A stretch of DNA of 44,782 nt, from the NCBI GenBank assembly GCA_937891665.1, contig CALAGS010000224.1:1-44782 (forward strand), read 5' to 3'. The notes below the pieces were generated by a model. That model had not been told where the DNA came from and did not search any database. It worked only from the letters and a program-made list of their open reading frames with translations. This document shows, one piece after another, positions 30,793-40,087 of the stretch (position 1 is the stretch's first letter; each line of letters starts with the position of its first letter). Origin of the DNA: an uncultured Burkholderiales bacterium. GTDB taxonomy: Bacteria > Pseudomonadota > Gammaproteobacteria > Burkholderiales > Burkholderiaceae_C. Made by a program: the position numbers and the translations under genes.

Positions 30793-31299
30793 TTATTCTG
30801 GTTGCGAATATACAGCGCAACGAAATCCATGCCAACGCTCAGGGAATGAGCGCTTTGCAACCCAAAACCACTGCGTGCGGGATGTTGAGTGGAGCAAAGA
30901 AACAAACAGATATTGCTGAAAATCCAAATGGACGCGAATAGCGTAACCACCGTCCAAAGGAGAGCCAATGAGGGGCTGATTTAAATGGGTGCTTAGCGCT
31001 GGGCTGGGCGCCACCGAAACAGACTGAGTTGCCAGTGAAAGCACAGTTTGAACTTGCCAATCGTGTCCATCCCAGCACAGCCAACTTTGGGCCAACCGAC
31101 TTTTCAAACTGTAGACAGAAAAAAACGTCAGCAACACCCATACGCCAAACAAGAGAGCCGCTCGCCAGCCCTCAAAAAGGCCCGCTAACAAACTGGCGCT
31201 GAGCGCCAAAAAAGAGAGCATCGCAAGGCCAATGGGCAAGTAAGTGGCCCAAAAAAAACGCCCCACCGGGTAATCGACCGATGGGGCGTTTTGATTCAA
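30793..31299 (-). CDS. Small hypothetical membrane protein between fabF and mucD
   Basis: Open frame of up to 168 aa with two hydrophobic helices (about residues 20-42 and 46-62) and a soluble C-terminal part ending in SFPERWHGFRCAVYS. The two-helix-plus-soluble layout resembles the YgfX/CptA-like proteins often found in this position next to rpoE in Burkholderiales, but the match is from layout only. The start is uncertain. TTG at 31299 lies 5 nt after the fabF stop but inside a strong terminator hairpin; TTG at 31239 and ATG at 31221 lie beyond the hairpin, the latter cutting into the first helix. There is also an eight-T run in the early coding sequence. Confidence 0.7.
   Translation of the reverse strand: MNQNAPSVDYPVGRFFWATYLPIGLAMLSFLALSASLLAGLFEGWRAALLFGVWVLLTFFSVYSLKSRLAQSWLCWDGHDWQVQTVLSLATQSVSVAPSPALSTHLNQPLIGSPLDGGYAIRVHLDFQQYLFVSLLHSTSRTQWFWVAKRSFPERWHGFRCAVYSQPE
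31251..31292 (-). terminator. Strong intrinsic terminator after fabF
   Basis: AAAACGCCCCA (31255-31265) pairs perfectly with TGGGGCGTTTT (31282-31292), 11 bp, with three more pairs inside. Eight U follow on the minus-strand transcript. It begins 13 nt after the fabF stop and overlaps the 5' end of the next open frame. Confidence 0.9.
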
Positions 31300-31304
31300 A
31301 GGAA

Positions 31305-32549
31305 TTAGATCCGACGGAAAACCAAACTGCCGTTGGTGCCACCGAATCCGAAATTATTTTTCAATGCGTATTCAATGTTGACGTCGCGTGCGGTGTTGGC
31401 ACAGTAATCCAAATCGCATTCTGGATCTTGGTTGTCCAAGTTGATGGTGGGCGGCACTTTTTGGTGGTGCAAAGCCAAGACCGTGAAAATGCTCTCAATG
31501 CCACCCGCGCCACCCAACAGGTGTCCTGTCATGGACTTGGTGGAGCTGATCAAAGTTTTCTTGGCGTGATCGCCCAAGGCCGCTTTGATGGCATTGGTTT
31601 CATTCAAATCACCCAGAGGTGTTGAAGTGCCATGGGCGTTTAAGTAACCCACTTGATCGGCATTGATGCCGGCATTGCGCATGGCTGACACCATGGCTCG
31701 ACGGGGTCCGTCCATGCTGGGTGCAGTCATGTGACCCGCATCTGCGCTCATGCCATAGCCACAAATTTCGGCATAAATTTTGGCACCACGAGCTTTAGCG
31801 TGTTCGTATTCTTCGACCACCATGACACCAGCGCCTTCACCCAAAACAAAACCGTCACGGTCCTTGTCCCAAGGGCGAGATGCTGCTGCGGGGTTGTCGT
31901 TGCGTGTAGACAAGGCGCGCATGGCTGCAAAGCCGCCCAAGCCCAGTGGCGAAATGGTGGCTTCAGAGCCGCCTGCCACCACCACGTCGGCGTCACCATA
32001 TTCAATCATGCGACTGGCTTCGCCAATGCAGTGAAGGCCTGTGGTGCAAGCGGTCACAACGGCCAAGTTAGGGCCCTTGAAACCAAAACGCATAGACACA
32101 TGACCCGCAATCATGTTGATGATAGAAGCTGGCACAAAGAATGGCGAAATTCGGCGAGGACCGCGCGCTGTGTACTCGACATGCGTTTGCTCGATCATGG
32201 GCAAACCGCCAATGCCAGAACCAATCACGCAAGCGATGCGTGTAGCCAACTCATCGTCTAAGGCCTCACCTGTGGGCAAGCCAGCATCTGCTACAGCTTG
32301 CGCGGCTGCGGCAATGCCGTAATGGATAAAGGAATCCATCGTACGCGCCTCTTTGGCGCTGATGTACTGCTCCAAATTGAAACCCTTTACCTCGCCTGCA
32401 ATTCTGCAGGCGAAAGCGGAAGTGTCAAATTTTGAGATGAGACCAACGCCCGACTGGCCTGCTAAGAGATTGGCCCATGCCTCTGCCACCGTGTTTCCAA
32501 CGGGACTGATACATCCCAGGCCCGTAACAACAACGCGGCGACGGGTCAT
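31305..32549 (-). CDS. fabF: Beta-ketoacyl-ACP synthase II (FabF)
   Basis: Elongating condensing enzyme of fatty-acid synthesis (414 aa). The Cys-His-His triad is Cys168 (TACTTG), His306 (NAHGTSTP) and His343 ([10 protein letters not shown]). The lysine in SSTKSMTGH is also conserved. It lies 6 nt after acpP, whose product carries its substrates, and is followed by a strong terminator. Confidence 0.98.
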   Translation of the reverse strand: MTRRRVVVTGLGCISPVGNTVAEAWANLLAGQSGVGLISKFDTSAFACRIAGEVKGFNLEQYISAKEARTMDSFIHYGIAAAAQAVADAGLPTGEALDDELATRIACVIGSGIGGLPMIEQTHVEYTARGPRRISPFFVPASIINMIAGHVSMRFGFKGPNLAVVTACTTGLHCIGEASRMIEYGDADVVVAGGSEATISPLGLGGFAAMRALSTRNDNPAAASRPWDKDRDGFVLGEGAGVMVVEEYEHAKARGAKIYAEICGYGMSADAGHMTAPSMDGPRRAMVSAMRNAGINADQVGYLNAHGTSTPLGDLNETNAIKAALGDHAKKTLISSTKSMTGHLLGGAGGIESIFTVLALHHQKVPPTINLDNQDPECDLDYCANTARDVNIEYALKNNFGFGGTNGSLVFRRI

Positions 32550-32555
32550 CTCAGA

Positions 32556-32825
<270 letters not shown>

Positions 32826-32828
32826 TTA

Positions 32829-33578
32829 TCAGGTCATATGCATGCCGCCATTGACATGCAATTCCTGACCCGTTACGTAAGCTGCCAAAGGACTGGCCAA
32901 ATAGGACACTGCGTGGGCAATATCCTCTGGTAAACCCAGTTTACCCAATGGAATTTGAGCCATCAGGGCTTGGTGCTGTGCCTCTGGCAAAGCGGCTGTC
33001 ATGTCTGTGGCAATGAAGCCTGGCGCCACACAATTGACTGTGATGTTGCGACTTCCCAACTCTCGGGCCAAAGCGCGGGTCATGCCGGCCACACCGGCCT
33101 TGGCTGCAGCGTAATTGGCTTGTCCTGGGTTACCAGCTGCACCCACCACGCTGGTGATGCTGATGATTCGGCCATAGCGCTGCTTCATCATGGGACGCAT
33201 CACAGCGCGGCTCATGCGAAAAACAGCCTTCAAATTGGTATCCAAAACCGCATCCCAATCGTCGTCTTTCATGCGCATGGCCAAAGTATCGCGGGTAATG
33301 CCAGCGTTGTTCACCAAAATATGCAAACCGCCTTGTGACTTGACGATCTCATCGATCAGTGCTTCGCCTGCAACAGCGTCATTGACGTTCAAATTGGCAC
33401 CACGGCAACCCGAATAGGCGGCCAGCGCGTCAGAAATACGAGCGGCACCTTCGTCCGTGGTGGCTGTGCCAATCACTTTCAAGCCTTGTTTGGCCAATTC
33501 AAGTGCGATGGCTGCGCCAATACCCCTAGAGGCACCCGTGACCAGTGCAACTTGGCCTTTGAATTCTGTGATGGTCAT
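32829..33578 (-). CDS. fabG: 3-oxoacyl-ACP reductase (FabG)
   Basis: NADPH-dependent reductase (249 aa) of the short-chain dehydrogenase family. The cofactor loop is TGASRGIG at residues 14-21, and the catalytic residues are Ser143, Tyr156 and Lys160. The NNAG motif is at 90-93. The ATG overlaps the fabD stop (ATGA). Confidence 0.97.
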   Translation of the reverse strand: MTITEFKGQVALVTGASRGIGAAIALELAKQGLKVIGTATTDEGAARISDALAAYSGCRGANLNVNDAVAGEALIDEIVKSQGGLHILVNNAGITRDTLAMRMKDDDWDAVLDTNLKAVFRMSRAVMRPMMKQRYGRIISITSVVGAAGNPGQANYAAAKAGVAGMTRALARELGSRNITVNCVAPGFIATDMTAALPEAQHQALMAQIPLGKLGLPEDIAHAVSYLASPLAAYVTGQELHVNGGMHMT

Positions 33579-34525
33579 GCCAACGCTCCTTTGGCTTCTG
33601 CCAATGAGGCAGGGTCGAACACAGGCAGGCCCGTCATGTCTGGATCAATGCGCTTGACCATGCCTGCCAAAACTTTGCCAGGGCCACATTCAAAAACCAT
33701 GGTCACGCCTTGGGCCTTGATGGCTTTGACGCATTCAACCCAACGCACAGGGCCAAAGGCTTGGCGATAAAGGGCATCGCGAATGCGATCGGCATCTGTT
33801 TCAACGGCAACATCGATGTTGTTGACGACTTGAATTTGAGGCGCCGCAAATGGGGTGGCCGCCAATTTTTCTTTCAGCTTTTCGGCCGCAGGCTTCATGA
33901 GGCTGGAATGAAAAGGCGCTGACACAGGCAAGTTCAAAGCACGCTTGGCGCCCATGGCTTTTAAAACTTCACAGGCTTTTTCAACGGCAGCTTTGCTACC
34001 CGCAATGACTGTTTGAGCAGGATCGTTGAAATTCACAGCCTCGACGACTTCACCGCTGTCAGAAGGGAAGCTGGCTTTTGCTTGAGCACATCCTTCAATG
34101 ACTTTCGCCGCATCCATTCCCAAAATAGCAGCCATCGCACCCACTCCTACAGCCACTGCATCTTGCATGGCGGCAGCACGGAATCGAACCAGGGGCGCGG
34201 CTTGGGCCAATGTCAAAACACCGGCGGCCACAAGAGCTGAATACTCGCCCAATGAGTGGCCAGCAACCACGGCTGGTTGAGCTCCGCCTTCTGCCAACCA
34301 AGCTCGATAGGCTGCTATGGCAGAAACCAACATGACAGGCTGCGTATTGGTCGTTAAGCCCAAGGCCTCTTTGGGGCCGTGATGAATCAGCGCTCCCAAG
34401 TCTTCGCCCATGGCATCAGAAGCTTCTTTTAAAGTTTCCACAACAGCTGGATGATCACCCCAAGCGTCCAACATGCCCACCGATTGGGAGCCTTGACCTG
34501 GAAAAACGAAAGCAAATGAACTCAT
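33575..34525 (-). CDS. fabD: Malonyl-CoA:ACP transacylase (FabD)
   Basis: Moves malonyl from CoA to ACP (316 aa). The nucleophile is Ser91 in GHSLGEYSAL, the catalytic histidine lies in SAPFHSSLM, and the N-terminal FPGQGSQSVGM is canonical. It is 19 nt after fabH and overlaps fabG. Confidence 0.97.
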   Translation of the reverse strand: MSSFAFVFPGQGSQSVGMLDAWGDHPAVVETLKEASDAMGEDLGALIHHGPKEALGLTTNTQPVMLVSAIAAYRAWLAEGGAQPAVVAGHSLGEYSALVAAGVLTLAQAAPLVRFRAAAMQDAVAVGVGAMAAILGMDAAKVIEGCAQAKASFPSDSGEVVEAVNFNDPAQTVIAGSKAAVEKACEVLKAMGAKRALNLPVSAPFHSSLMKPAAEKLKEKLAATPFAAPQIQVVNNIDVAVETDADRIRDALYRQAFGPVRWVECVKAIKAQGVTMVFECGPGKVLAGMVKRIDPDMTGLPVFDPASLAEAKGALA

Positions 34526-34544
34526 GATTTCAATGCGCAGTGAA

Positions 34545-35522
34545 TCAATATTTTAAGAGGACCGAGCCCCAAGTAAATCCACCCCCAACGCCTTCAAGCA
34601 TGAGGGTTTGACCTTTGGTAATTTGTCCAGAACGCACTCCGTGATCAAGCGCCAAAGGAATTGAGGCAGCAGAAGTGTTGCCATGTTGGTCGACTGTGAC
34701 AATGACTTTTTCCATTGGCATTTTGAGTTTTCGCGCAGTACTTTGCATGATTCGAATATTGGCCTGGTGGGGCACCAACCAATCAATGTCAGTGGCGCTC
34801 AAACCAGCTTTACTCAAAGATGCAAGGGCTGTTTCTTCAAGAACGCCAACAGCCAGTTTGAAGACGGCCTGTCCATCCATTTTCAAAACGGGATCACCCA
34901 AAATGGCACCGCCAGAAACGTGTCCCGGTACGCACAAAAGTTCTGAATATTTGCCATCGGCGTGAATATCGGTTGCCAAAATACCTGGGGTGCTAGAAGC
35001 CTCCAACACAACGGCGCCAGCGCCATCACCAAACAAAACGCAGGTGGTACGGTCTTTGAAATCGAGGATGCGGCTAAAGACTTCTGCACCGATCACCAAG
35101 GCTCGTTTGGCCGTTCCGGTTTTGATCATGGCGTCAGCCACAGTCAGGGCATAAATGAAGCCGCTGCAAACCGCTTGCACATCAAAAGCGGGGCACCCAA
35201 CAATGCCTAATTTACTTTGGAGCAATGCCGCTGTGGAGGGGAACACCATGTCGGGTGTGGACGTAGCCACAATGATCAAATCAATGTCAGAGGCTTGGCA
35301 ACCAGCCGCCTGCATAGCTCGCTTGGCTGCCTCGGCGCCTAAATCACTGCTAGCCATGCCAGCATCCACAAAATGACGGGCGCGAATGCCTGTTCTTTCT
35401 ACGATCCAATCGTCAGAGCTTTCGACGCCTTGGGCCGCCAACTCTGCAACAAGATCTGCATTGGTCAGTCTTCTTGGAGGCAAAAAGCTGCCTGTGCCAG
35501 AAATACGAGAATAAATGGTCAT
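34545..35522 (-). CDS. fabH: Beta-ketoacyl-ACP synthase III (FabH)
   Basis: Starts fatty-acid synthesis by condensing acetyl-CoA with malonyl-ACP (325 aa). The Cys-His-Asn triad is Cys119 (AVCSGF), a His in VPHQANIR and an Asn in QHGNTSAAS. Its start overlaps the plsX stop (ATGA), so both are likely translated together. Confidence 0.97.
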   Translation of the reverse strand: MTIYSRISGTGSFLPPRRLTNADLVAELAAQGVESSDDWIVERTGIRARHFVDAGMASSDLGAEAAKRAMQAAGCQASDIDLIIVATSTPDMVFPSTAALLQSKLGIVGCPAFDVQAVCSGFIYALTVADAMIKTGTAKRALVIGAEVFSRILDFKDRTTCVLFGDGAGAVVLEASSTPGILATDIHADGKYSELLCVPGHVSGGAILGDPVLKMDGQAVFKLAVGVLEETALASLSKAGLSATDIDWLVPHQANIRIMQSTARKLKMPMEKVIVTVDQHGNTSAASIPLALDHGVRSGQITKGQTLMLEGVGGGFTWGSVLLKY

Positions 35523-36586
35523 TCGATAGCGGCCGAGTTGGCTGAATTTTCAGCAAGCCCTTGTGCATTTAACAAAGGGGCTGCATGTGCAATTCGAGCA
35601 GCAACGCGACTAAGCAGTTGATGTCTTGCAGCATCATACGCTCGGTTTAAGGCGACGCCGAACGCCAGTTCATCTGCCGAACCATGACTTTTGAAAACCA
35701 AGCCGCGCAAACCCAACAGCGCAGCGCCGTTGTAACGGCGATGATCAACTCTGTTTTTAAACGAATTTAGAACAGGATAAGCAACGATAGCAGCGATTTT
35801 GGTGAAGATGTTGAGAGAAAACTCAGATTTCAGAAATCCACCCATCATGGTGGCCAAGCCTTCACTCGCCTTCAGAGCCACATTTCCAACGAAACCATCG
35901 CACACCACAATATCGACAGTTCCCTTGAAAATATCGTTTCCTTCAACATTGCCATAAAAGTTCAAATCGCCGGAGTTACCAGCAGATCGCAACAATTCGC
36001 CAGTTTTTTTGATGATTTCATTGCCTTTTATGGCTTCTTCGCCAATATTTAAGAGGCCAACACTGGGGCTTTCATTGTCTTGCAAGACAGAAACCAAGGC
36101 AGAGCCCATGACAGCGAATTGCAAAAGATGCTCGGGCGAGCAATCGACATTGGCACCCAAATCCAACATGGTGGTACCACCGCCCTTGAAATTGGGCATT
36201 TGGCCTGCTATGGCAGGCCGGTCAATGCCGTCCATGGTTTTAAGAACATACCTCGCAATGGCCATCAAGGCGCCAGTGTTTCCGGCCGACACAGCAGCAT
36301 CAGCTTGACCGGTCTTCACCAACTCGATGGCGACACGCATGGATGAGTCTTTTTTCCTGCGCAGGGCCACCTCGACAGAGTCATCCATGCCCACAACTTC
36401 AGTGGCTTCAACGATGACAGCGCGCTCATGCTGAAATGAAGCCAGTGCATCAGCTTGGCCGACCAATTGCAAACGCGCGTGAGGGTGAGTGTCTAGAAAA
36501 TGACGGCAAGCGGGCAGCGTGACGCTTGGCCCGTGGTCTCCCCCCATGCAATCTACTGCAAGGGTGAAAAATTCTTTGGATGACAT
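35519..36586 (-). CDS. plsX: Phosphate acyltransferase (PlsX)
   Basis: Makes acyl-phosphate from acyl-ACP for phospholipid synthesis (355 aa from the ATG at 36586). The N-terminal [16 protein letters not shown] and the internal [18 protein letters not shown] region are typical. A GTG at 36601 would add five residues and would lie at the very foot of a large hairpin. Neither start has a clear Shine-Dalgarno sequence. It is the first lipid gene after yceD-rpmF, the usual order. Confidence 0.96.
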   Translation of the reverse strand: MSSKEFFTLAVDCMGGDHGPSVTLPACRHFLDTHPHARLQLVGQADALASFQHERAVIVEATEVVGMDDSVEVALRRKKDSSMRVAIELVKTGQADAAVSAGNTGALMAIARYVLKTMDGIDRPAIAGQMPNFKGGGTTMLDLGANVDCSPEHLLQFAVMGSALVSVLQDNESPSVGLLNIGEEAIKGNEIIKKTGELLRSAGNSGDLNFYGNVEGNDIFKGTVDIVVCDGFVGNVALKASEGLATMMGGFLKSEFSLNIFTKIAAIVAYPVLNSFKNRVDHRRYNGAALLGLRGLVFKSHGSADELAFGVALNRAYDAARHQLLSRVAARIAHAAPLLNAQGLAENSANSAAIE

Positions 36587-36601
36587 GTTGTCAACAGACA
36601 C

Positions 36602-36650
36602 AAATACAAAGGCCCGAGGCTACCTTGAATGTAGCATCGGGCCTGTATTT
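36602..36650 (-). other. Large hairpin between rpmF and plsX
   Basis: Three helices stack with tiny bulges: AAATACA (36602-36608) with TGTATTT (36644-36650), GGCCCGA (36611-36617) with TCGGGCC (36637-36643), and GCTAC (36619-36623) with GTAGC (36631-36635), 7-nt loop. It has about 19 bp and no U-run on either side, so it is more likely an RNA processing or translation-control element than a terminator. Confidence 0.75.
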
Positions 36651-36660
36651 CAAGCGTCAA

Positions 36661-36843
36661 TTAAGCTTCTGATTTGTTCTTCAGAACTTGGCGGCCACGG
36701 TAAAAACCGTTGGGGCTGATGTGGTGACGCAAATGAGTTTCGCCAGTTGTAGGCTCGACAGCGATACCGGGCACGTTCAGCGCGTTGTGCGAACGGTGCA
36801 TGCCACGCTTAGAAGGTGACTTTTTATTTTGTTGAACAGCCAT
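36661..36843 (-). CDS. rpmF: 50S ribosomal protein L32 (RpmF)
   Basis: Basic 60-aa ribosomal protein starting [20 protein letters not shown], with the family-typical [10 protein letters not shown] segment. The zinc cysteines of some L32 proteins are absent, as in many Proteobacteria. A near-perfect AAGGAG lies 7 nt before the ATG. The gene stands between yceD and plsX. Confidence 0.97.
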   Translation of the reverse strand: MAVQQNKKSPSKRGMHRSHNALNVPGIAVEPTTGETHLRHHISPNGFYRGRQVLKNKSEA

Positions 36844-37018
36844 GTTGGCTCCTTGGATGCGTTGGAAGCAGCGTTATTGAAGATCAGGACAAACGTCCTT
36901 TTCAGGCCAAGCGCAAAAAGCGCAACGCGGCTTAGGGTTAAACAGTGTATGGACTAACGCGCCCTGAAAGGCACGAAGCCGCTGATTATAGCCCAATCTT
37001 TTCGGTCAATCCAGCGCT

Positions 37019-37588
37019 TTATTTTGGTTTATTCTTCAATTGTGCCAATGTCGCAAAAGGGTTCGGCCTTGCATCCAAGGCCTCTTCAAAGGCTTCATCG
37101 ACAGCCGACATCGGCACCAAAACGGGGCATTTCTCATGCTTAGGCACAATGGGTGCAGACATGATGAGCTCGTCTTCAATGAGTTCGAAAACGTTCAATT
37201 CAGGCGTCAAAACCAGCAAATCCTCCTCGGATTCGTCGTCCTCTGCTTCTGCCGTCGCTTCATCTGTGACAAATCGAAAGGTGGCGTCGGCTTTAACAAG
37301 CAATTGAACCGGACCCATGCACCTTTGGCACTGCATGGGCAAATCTACTTCGGCCTTCAAATACATCCAAATTTGAGAATCGGCACCCGAAATTGGCACC
37401 AACTCTGCTTGAATGTCCCACGAAACCTCGGTTGGCGGTCCTGAATCTTGCAAAGAGGACTCAAGAGGGCTTAAAGCCAATTCAGCCAATCTGCCAAACT
37501 GGGCCAGACTCATTTGCCCGTGCAAACCGAGCCCCTCTCTTGCAAAAGCCTTGACATTAAGGCGATTCAAATCAATTTTTTTATCCAT
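37019..37588 (-). CDS. yceD: YceD/DUF177 family protein
   Basis: Protein of 189 aa of the DUF177 family, linked genetically to 23S rRNA accumulation and ribosome assembly. The conserved segment PMQCQRC (a CxxC pair) is near residue 100, followed by an acidic stretch and a C-terminal PNPFATLAQLK. The start is the ATG at 37588 (MDKKIDLNRLN); the earlier codon at 37627 would overlap the divergent maf gene. It precedes rpmF by 175 nt, a gap with no gene but short inverted repeats. Confidence 0.9.
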   Translation of the reverse strand: MDKKIDLNRLNVKAFAREGLGLHGQMSLAQFGRLAELALSPLESSLQDSGPPTEVSWDIQAELVPISGADSQIWMYLKAEVDLPMQCQRCMGPVQLLVKADATFRFVTDEATAEAEDDESEEDLLVLTPELNVFELIEDELIMSAPIVPKHEKCPVLVPMSAVDEAFEEALDARPNPFATLAQLKNKPK

Positions 37589-37613
37589 GCCTTCAGTGTA
37601 AGAGAATTGAGGG

Positions 37614-38231
37614 ATGTCCAAAGACAATCAACAAACCACATTGGCCTCGTCTGGCCGCCCTCTGATCTTGGGCTCGACTTCTCGTTACCGCAAAGAATTG
37701 CTGACTAGGCTGCGAATTCCATTTGAAACTGCATCGCCTGATGTGGATGAAACGCCACACAGCAATGAGTCGCCCAAAGACTTGGCTCTCCGATTGGCGC
37801 TTGCCAAGGCTCGCGCCGTCGCGCTCAAATATCCAGAGGCCGTCGTGATCGGCTCTGACCAAGTCGCAGACTTAGAAGGAACACCCCTAGGCAAACCTGG
37901 CAACCACGCCAACGCCATCTTGCAATTGCAGCGCATGCGCGGCAAAACGGTTATTTTTCAAACAGCGCTGTCAGTTGTGTGTATTGCCACAGGTTATGAG
38001 CGCACCGATTTGGCTGAAGTGAAAGTGAAGTTTCGCGATCTAAGCGACGCTGAAATTGAAACTTATTTACGGGCCGAGGAACCTTACGACTGCGCAGGTA
38101 GCGCCAAAAGCGAAGGTCTGGGCATTGCGCTTTTGGATGCAATTGTCAACGACGATCCCACCGCATTGATCGGCCTCCCACTGATTAAAACGTGTCAAAT
38201 GCTTCGAGAAGCGGGTGTGAAATTGTTATGA
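37614..38231 (+). CDS. Maf family nucleotide pyrophosphatase (YceF-like)
   Basis: House-cleaning nucleotide pyrophosphatase (205 aa). The Maf loop LGSTSRYRKELL and the acidic motif VVIGSDQVAD are present, then GKPGNHANAILQLQRMRGK. Adjacency to yceD-rpmF and the sequence favour the YceF branch, which in E. coli acts on 7-methyl-GTP; this is inference. It is divergent from yceD with 25 nt between starts and overlaps the next gene by ATGA. Confidence 0.9.
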   Translation: MSKDNQQTTLASSGRPLILGSTSRYRKELLTRLRIPFETASPDVDETPHSNESPKDLALRLALAKARAVALKYPEAVVIGSDQVADLEGTPLGKPGNHANAILQLQRMRGKTVIFQTALSVVCIATGYERTDLAEVKVKFRDLSDAEIETYLRAEEPYDCAGSAKSEGLGIALLDAIVNDDPTALIGLPLIKTCQMLREAGVKLL

Positions 38232-39016
38232 CACAAGCACAGCGCCAATTTGGCAAACTTTTTTTAGTCCCAGCCCCGCTTGACTTTGGTTGCGACGAAG
38301 ACATTGATCTGCAACAAGTGATGCCCATGGGAACCATCTCAGCAGCCGCCAACATCACACACTGGATTTGCGAGAACGCCAAGACCACACGCGCCTATCT
38401 CAAACGAATCGATGTATGCACCCCTTTGAAAGCAAGCATCCAAACACAAACCATTGTCGAGTTGCCAAGGCAAGTGCATAAGAAAGGCGATCACCTGGGC
38501 AGCTTTGATGCCAAGCCCTTATTGACAATGGCACTGGCAGGCGAGAACATGGGTTTGGTCAGCGAAGCTGGCATGCCAGCGGTCGCCGATCCTGGTAGTT
38601 CAGTGGTTCGTGCAGCGCACGAACTTGGCATTCGAGTCATTCCCCTGGTCGGGCCTGTTTCATTGCTTTTGGCATTGGCCAGCAGTGGCTTGAATGGACA
38701 AAATTTTGCGTTTGTTGGGTACCTGCCACAGGAGCCCCAAGATCGCTCCCGAAGAATAAAAGAGTTAGAACAATACGCTTTGAAGTCTGGTCAAACTCAA
38801 CTCTTCATTGAGACCCCTTATCGCAACGCGGCACTTTGGTCTGCACTTGTTCAAACTTTGCAGCCGGGTAGCCGGCTGGCTTTTAGCAGCGGTTTGACAT
38901 TGACGACTGCGGTCAATCAAAGTTCGACAACGCAACAGTGGCGAAAGTTGCCCTTAGGACAATTACCTGAAGGTCTAAACAATCAGACGCCAGCCGTTTT
39001 TGCAATTGGCGTTTAA
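38228..39016 (+). CDS. SAM-dependent methyltransferase, RsmI-like (tetrapyrrole methylase fold)
   Basis: Protein of 262 aa in the tetrapyrrole-methylase superfamily. It has the RsmI-like block GLVSEAGMPAVADPG and the SAM-site region LVGPVSLLLALASSGL, followed by FVGYLPQE. The N-terminus (LFLVPAPLDFG) differs from true RsmI (usually a VATPIGN-type motif), and there is an extra segment before the helical part. It may be the second, divergent RsmI-like protein found beside maf in Burkholderiales; the substrate is unknown. The start is the ATG at 38228 overlapping the maf stop. Confidence 0.85.
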   Translation: MTQAQRQFGKLFLVPAPLDFGCDEDIDLQQVMPMGTISAAANITHWICENAKTTRAYLKRIDVCTPLKASIQTQTIVELPRQVHKKGDHLGSFDAKPLLTMALAGENMGLVSEAGMPAVADPGSSVVRAAHELGIRVIPLVGPVSLLLALASSGLNGQNFAFVGYLPQEPQDRSRRIKELEQYALKSGQTQLFIETPYRNAALWSALVQTLQPGSRLAFSSGLTLTTAVNQSSTTQQWRKLPLGQLPEGLNNQTPAVFAIGV

Positions 39017-39027
39017 GTGGCCGATTC

Positions 39028-39048
39028 AAAAAAGCCTCAACTGAAGCT
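39028..39048 (-). terminator. Intrinsic terminator after the S49 peptidase gene
   Basis: On the minus-strand RNA AGCUUC-AGUU-GAGGCU forms a 6-bp stem (one G-U pair) followed by six U. It lies 14 nt after the peptidase stop. Confidence 0.65.
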
Positions 39049-39061
39049 GTTAAAAAATCGA

Positions 39062-40087
39062 TTAGCGAATGACAGAACTAGAGCGCATGGCTTTCCAAGC
39101 GCCTTCTCCCATGGCAGCGCCAAAGCGCTTCACCAAACGCTCAGCCACATTGTCTTGGCGTGAATAGTCAACCAGGTCCTCAGCTTTCACCACATCACGC
39201 GCTACTTGGTCGATGCTGGCCAATTCATCGGCCAATCCCAACTCAACCGCTTGCTGACCCGTCCAAAATAGACCACTGAACATGCCTGGTGTTTCTTTCA
39301 AACGATCGCCACGACCTTTTTTGACCACCTCAATGAACTGCGAATGAATGTCGTTCAGCATGAACTGCGCATGTTTTCGTTGCGCCTCAGTCTGAGGGCT
39401 AAAGGGGTCTAAAAATCCCTTGTTTTCACCCGCCGTCATGAGCCGTCTTTCGACACCGAGTTTGTCCATCAAGCCAGTAAAGCCAAAGCCATCCATGAGC
39501 ACCCCAATGCTGCCCACAATGCTGGCTTTGTCGACATAAATTTTGTCAGTTGCCGCAGCGATGTAATAGGCCGCCGATGCACATGACTCTTCAACCACGG
39601 CATAAATGGGCTTCTGATGAAGCGCCTTGAGTCGAACGATTTCATCGTTGATGATGCCGGCCTGAACGGGACTGCCACCGGGAGAGTTGATGAGCAAAAT
39701 CAAGGCTTGCGAGCCAGAATCTTCCAAGGCTGCGCGCATTGAAGCCACCACATTTTCTGCACTGGCATCTGCGCCATCGGCAATTTCACCTTTGATATTG
39801 ACCAGGGCGGTATGCGGCTGTGTGATGCTGGTAGAAGTTTGGTTGTGTGAAAACACCTGCCACAGCACCACCAACCAAAACAACAACCAGCCCAACCTCA
39901 AACCCACTTTCCATCGACGCGAGGCTTGTTGCTCTTTCAAATTGGACTGAACCAAGTCTGACAAGATCTTTCGTTCCCAATGAGCCTCAGCGCTTTCAAC
40001 GGAAGACTTTGCAGGGGCGCCCATAGACGCTTGATGGTGCAGGCTCTCGTTGGGGGTATTGGATAATTCAGGATGATCAGAACTCAT
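39062..40087 (-). CDS. S49 family (SppA/SohB-like) signal peptide peptidase
   Basis: Membrane-anchored serine protease (341 aa) of the short SppA type. A single helix at about residues 61-80 is followed by the periplasmic protease domain. The oxyanion region is LINSPGGSPVQAG, the likely nucleophile is Ser171 in ESCASAAYYIAA, and the likely general base is Lys223 in AGENKGFLDP. Function in signal-peptide clearance is inferred from family. It overlaps the Rieske gene (ATGA) and ends the rluC-gph-Rieske-peptidase series. Confidence 0.92.
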   Translation of the reverse strand: MSSDHPELSNTPNESLHHQASMGAPAKSSVESAEAHWERKILSDLVQSNLKEQQASRRWKVGLRLGWLLFWLVVLWQVFSHNQTSTSITQPHTALVNIKGEIADGADASAENVVASMRAALEDSGSQALILLINSPGGSPVQAGIINDEIVRLKALHQKPIYAVVEESCASAAYYIAAATDKIYVDKASIVGSIGVLMDGFGFTGLMDKLGVERRLMTAGENKGFLDPFSPQTEAQRKHAQFMLNDIHSQFIEVVKKGRGDRLKETPGMFSGLFWTGQQAVELGLADELASIDQVARDVVKAEDLVDYSRQDNVAERLVKRFGAAMGEGAWKAMRSSSVIR

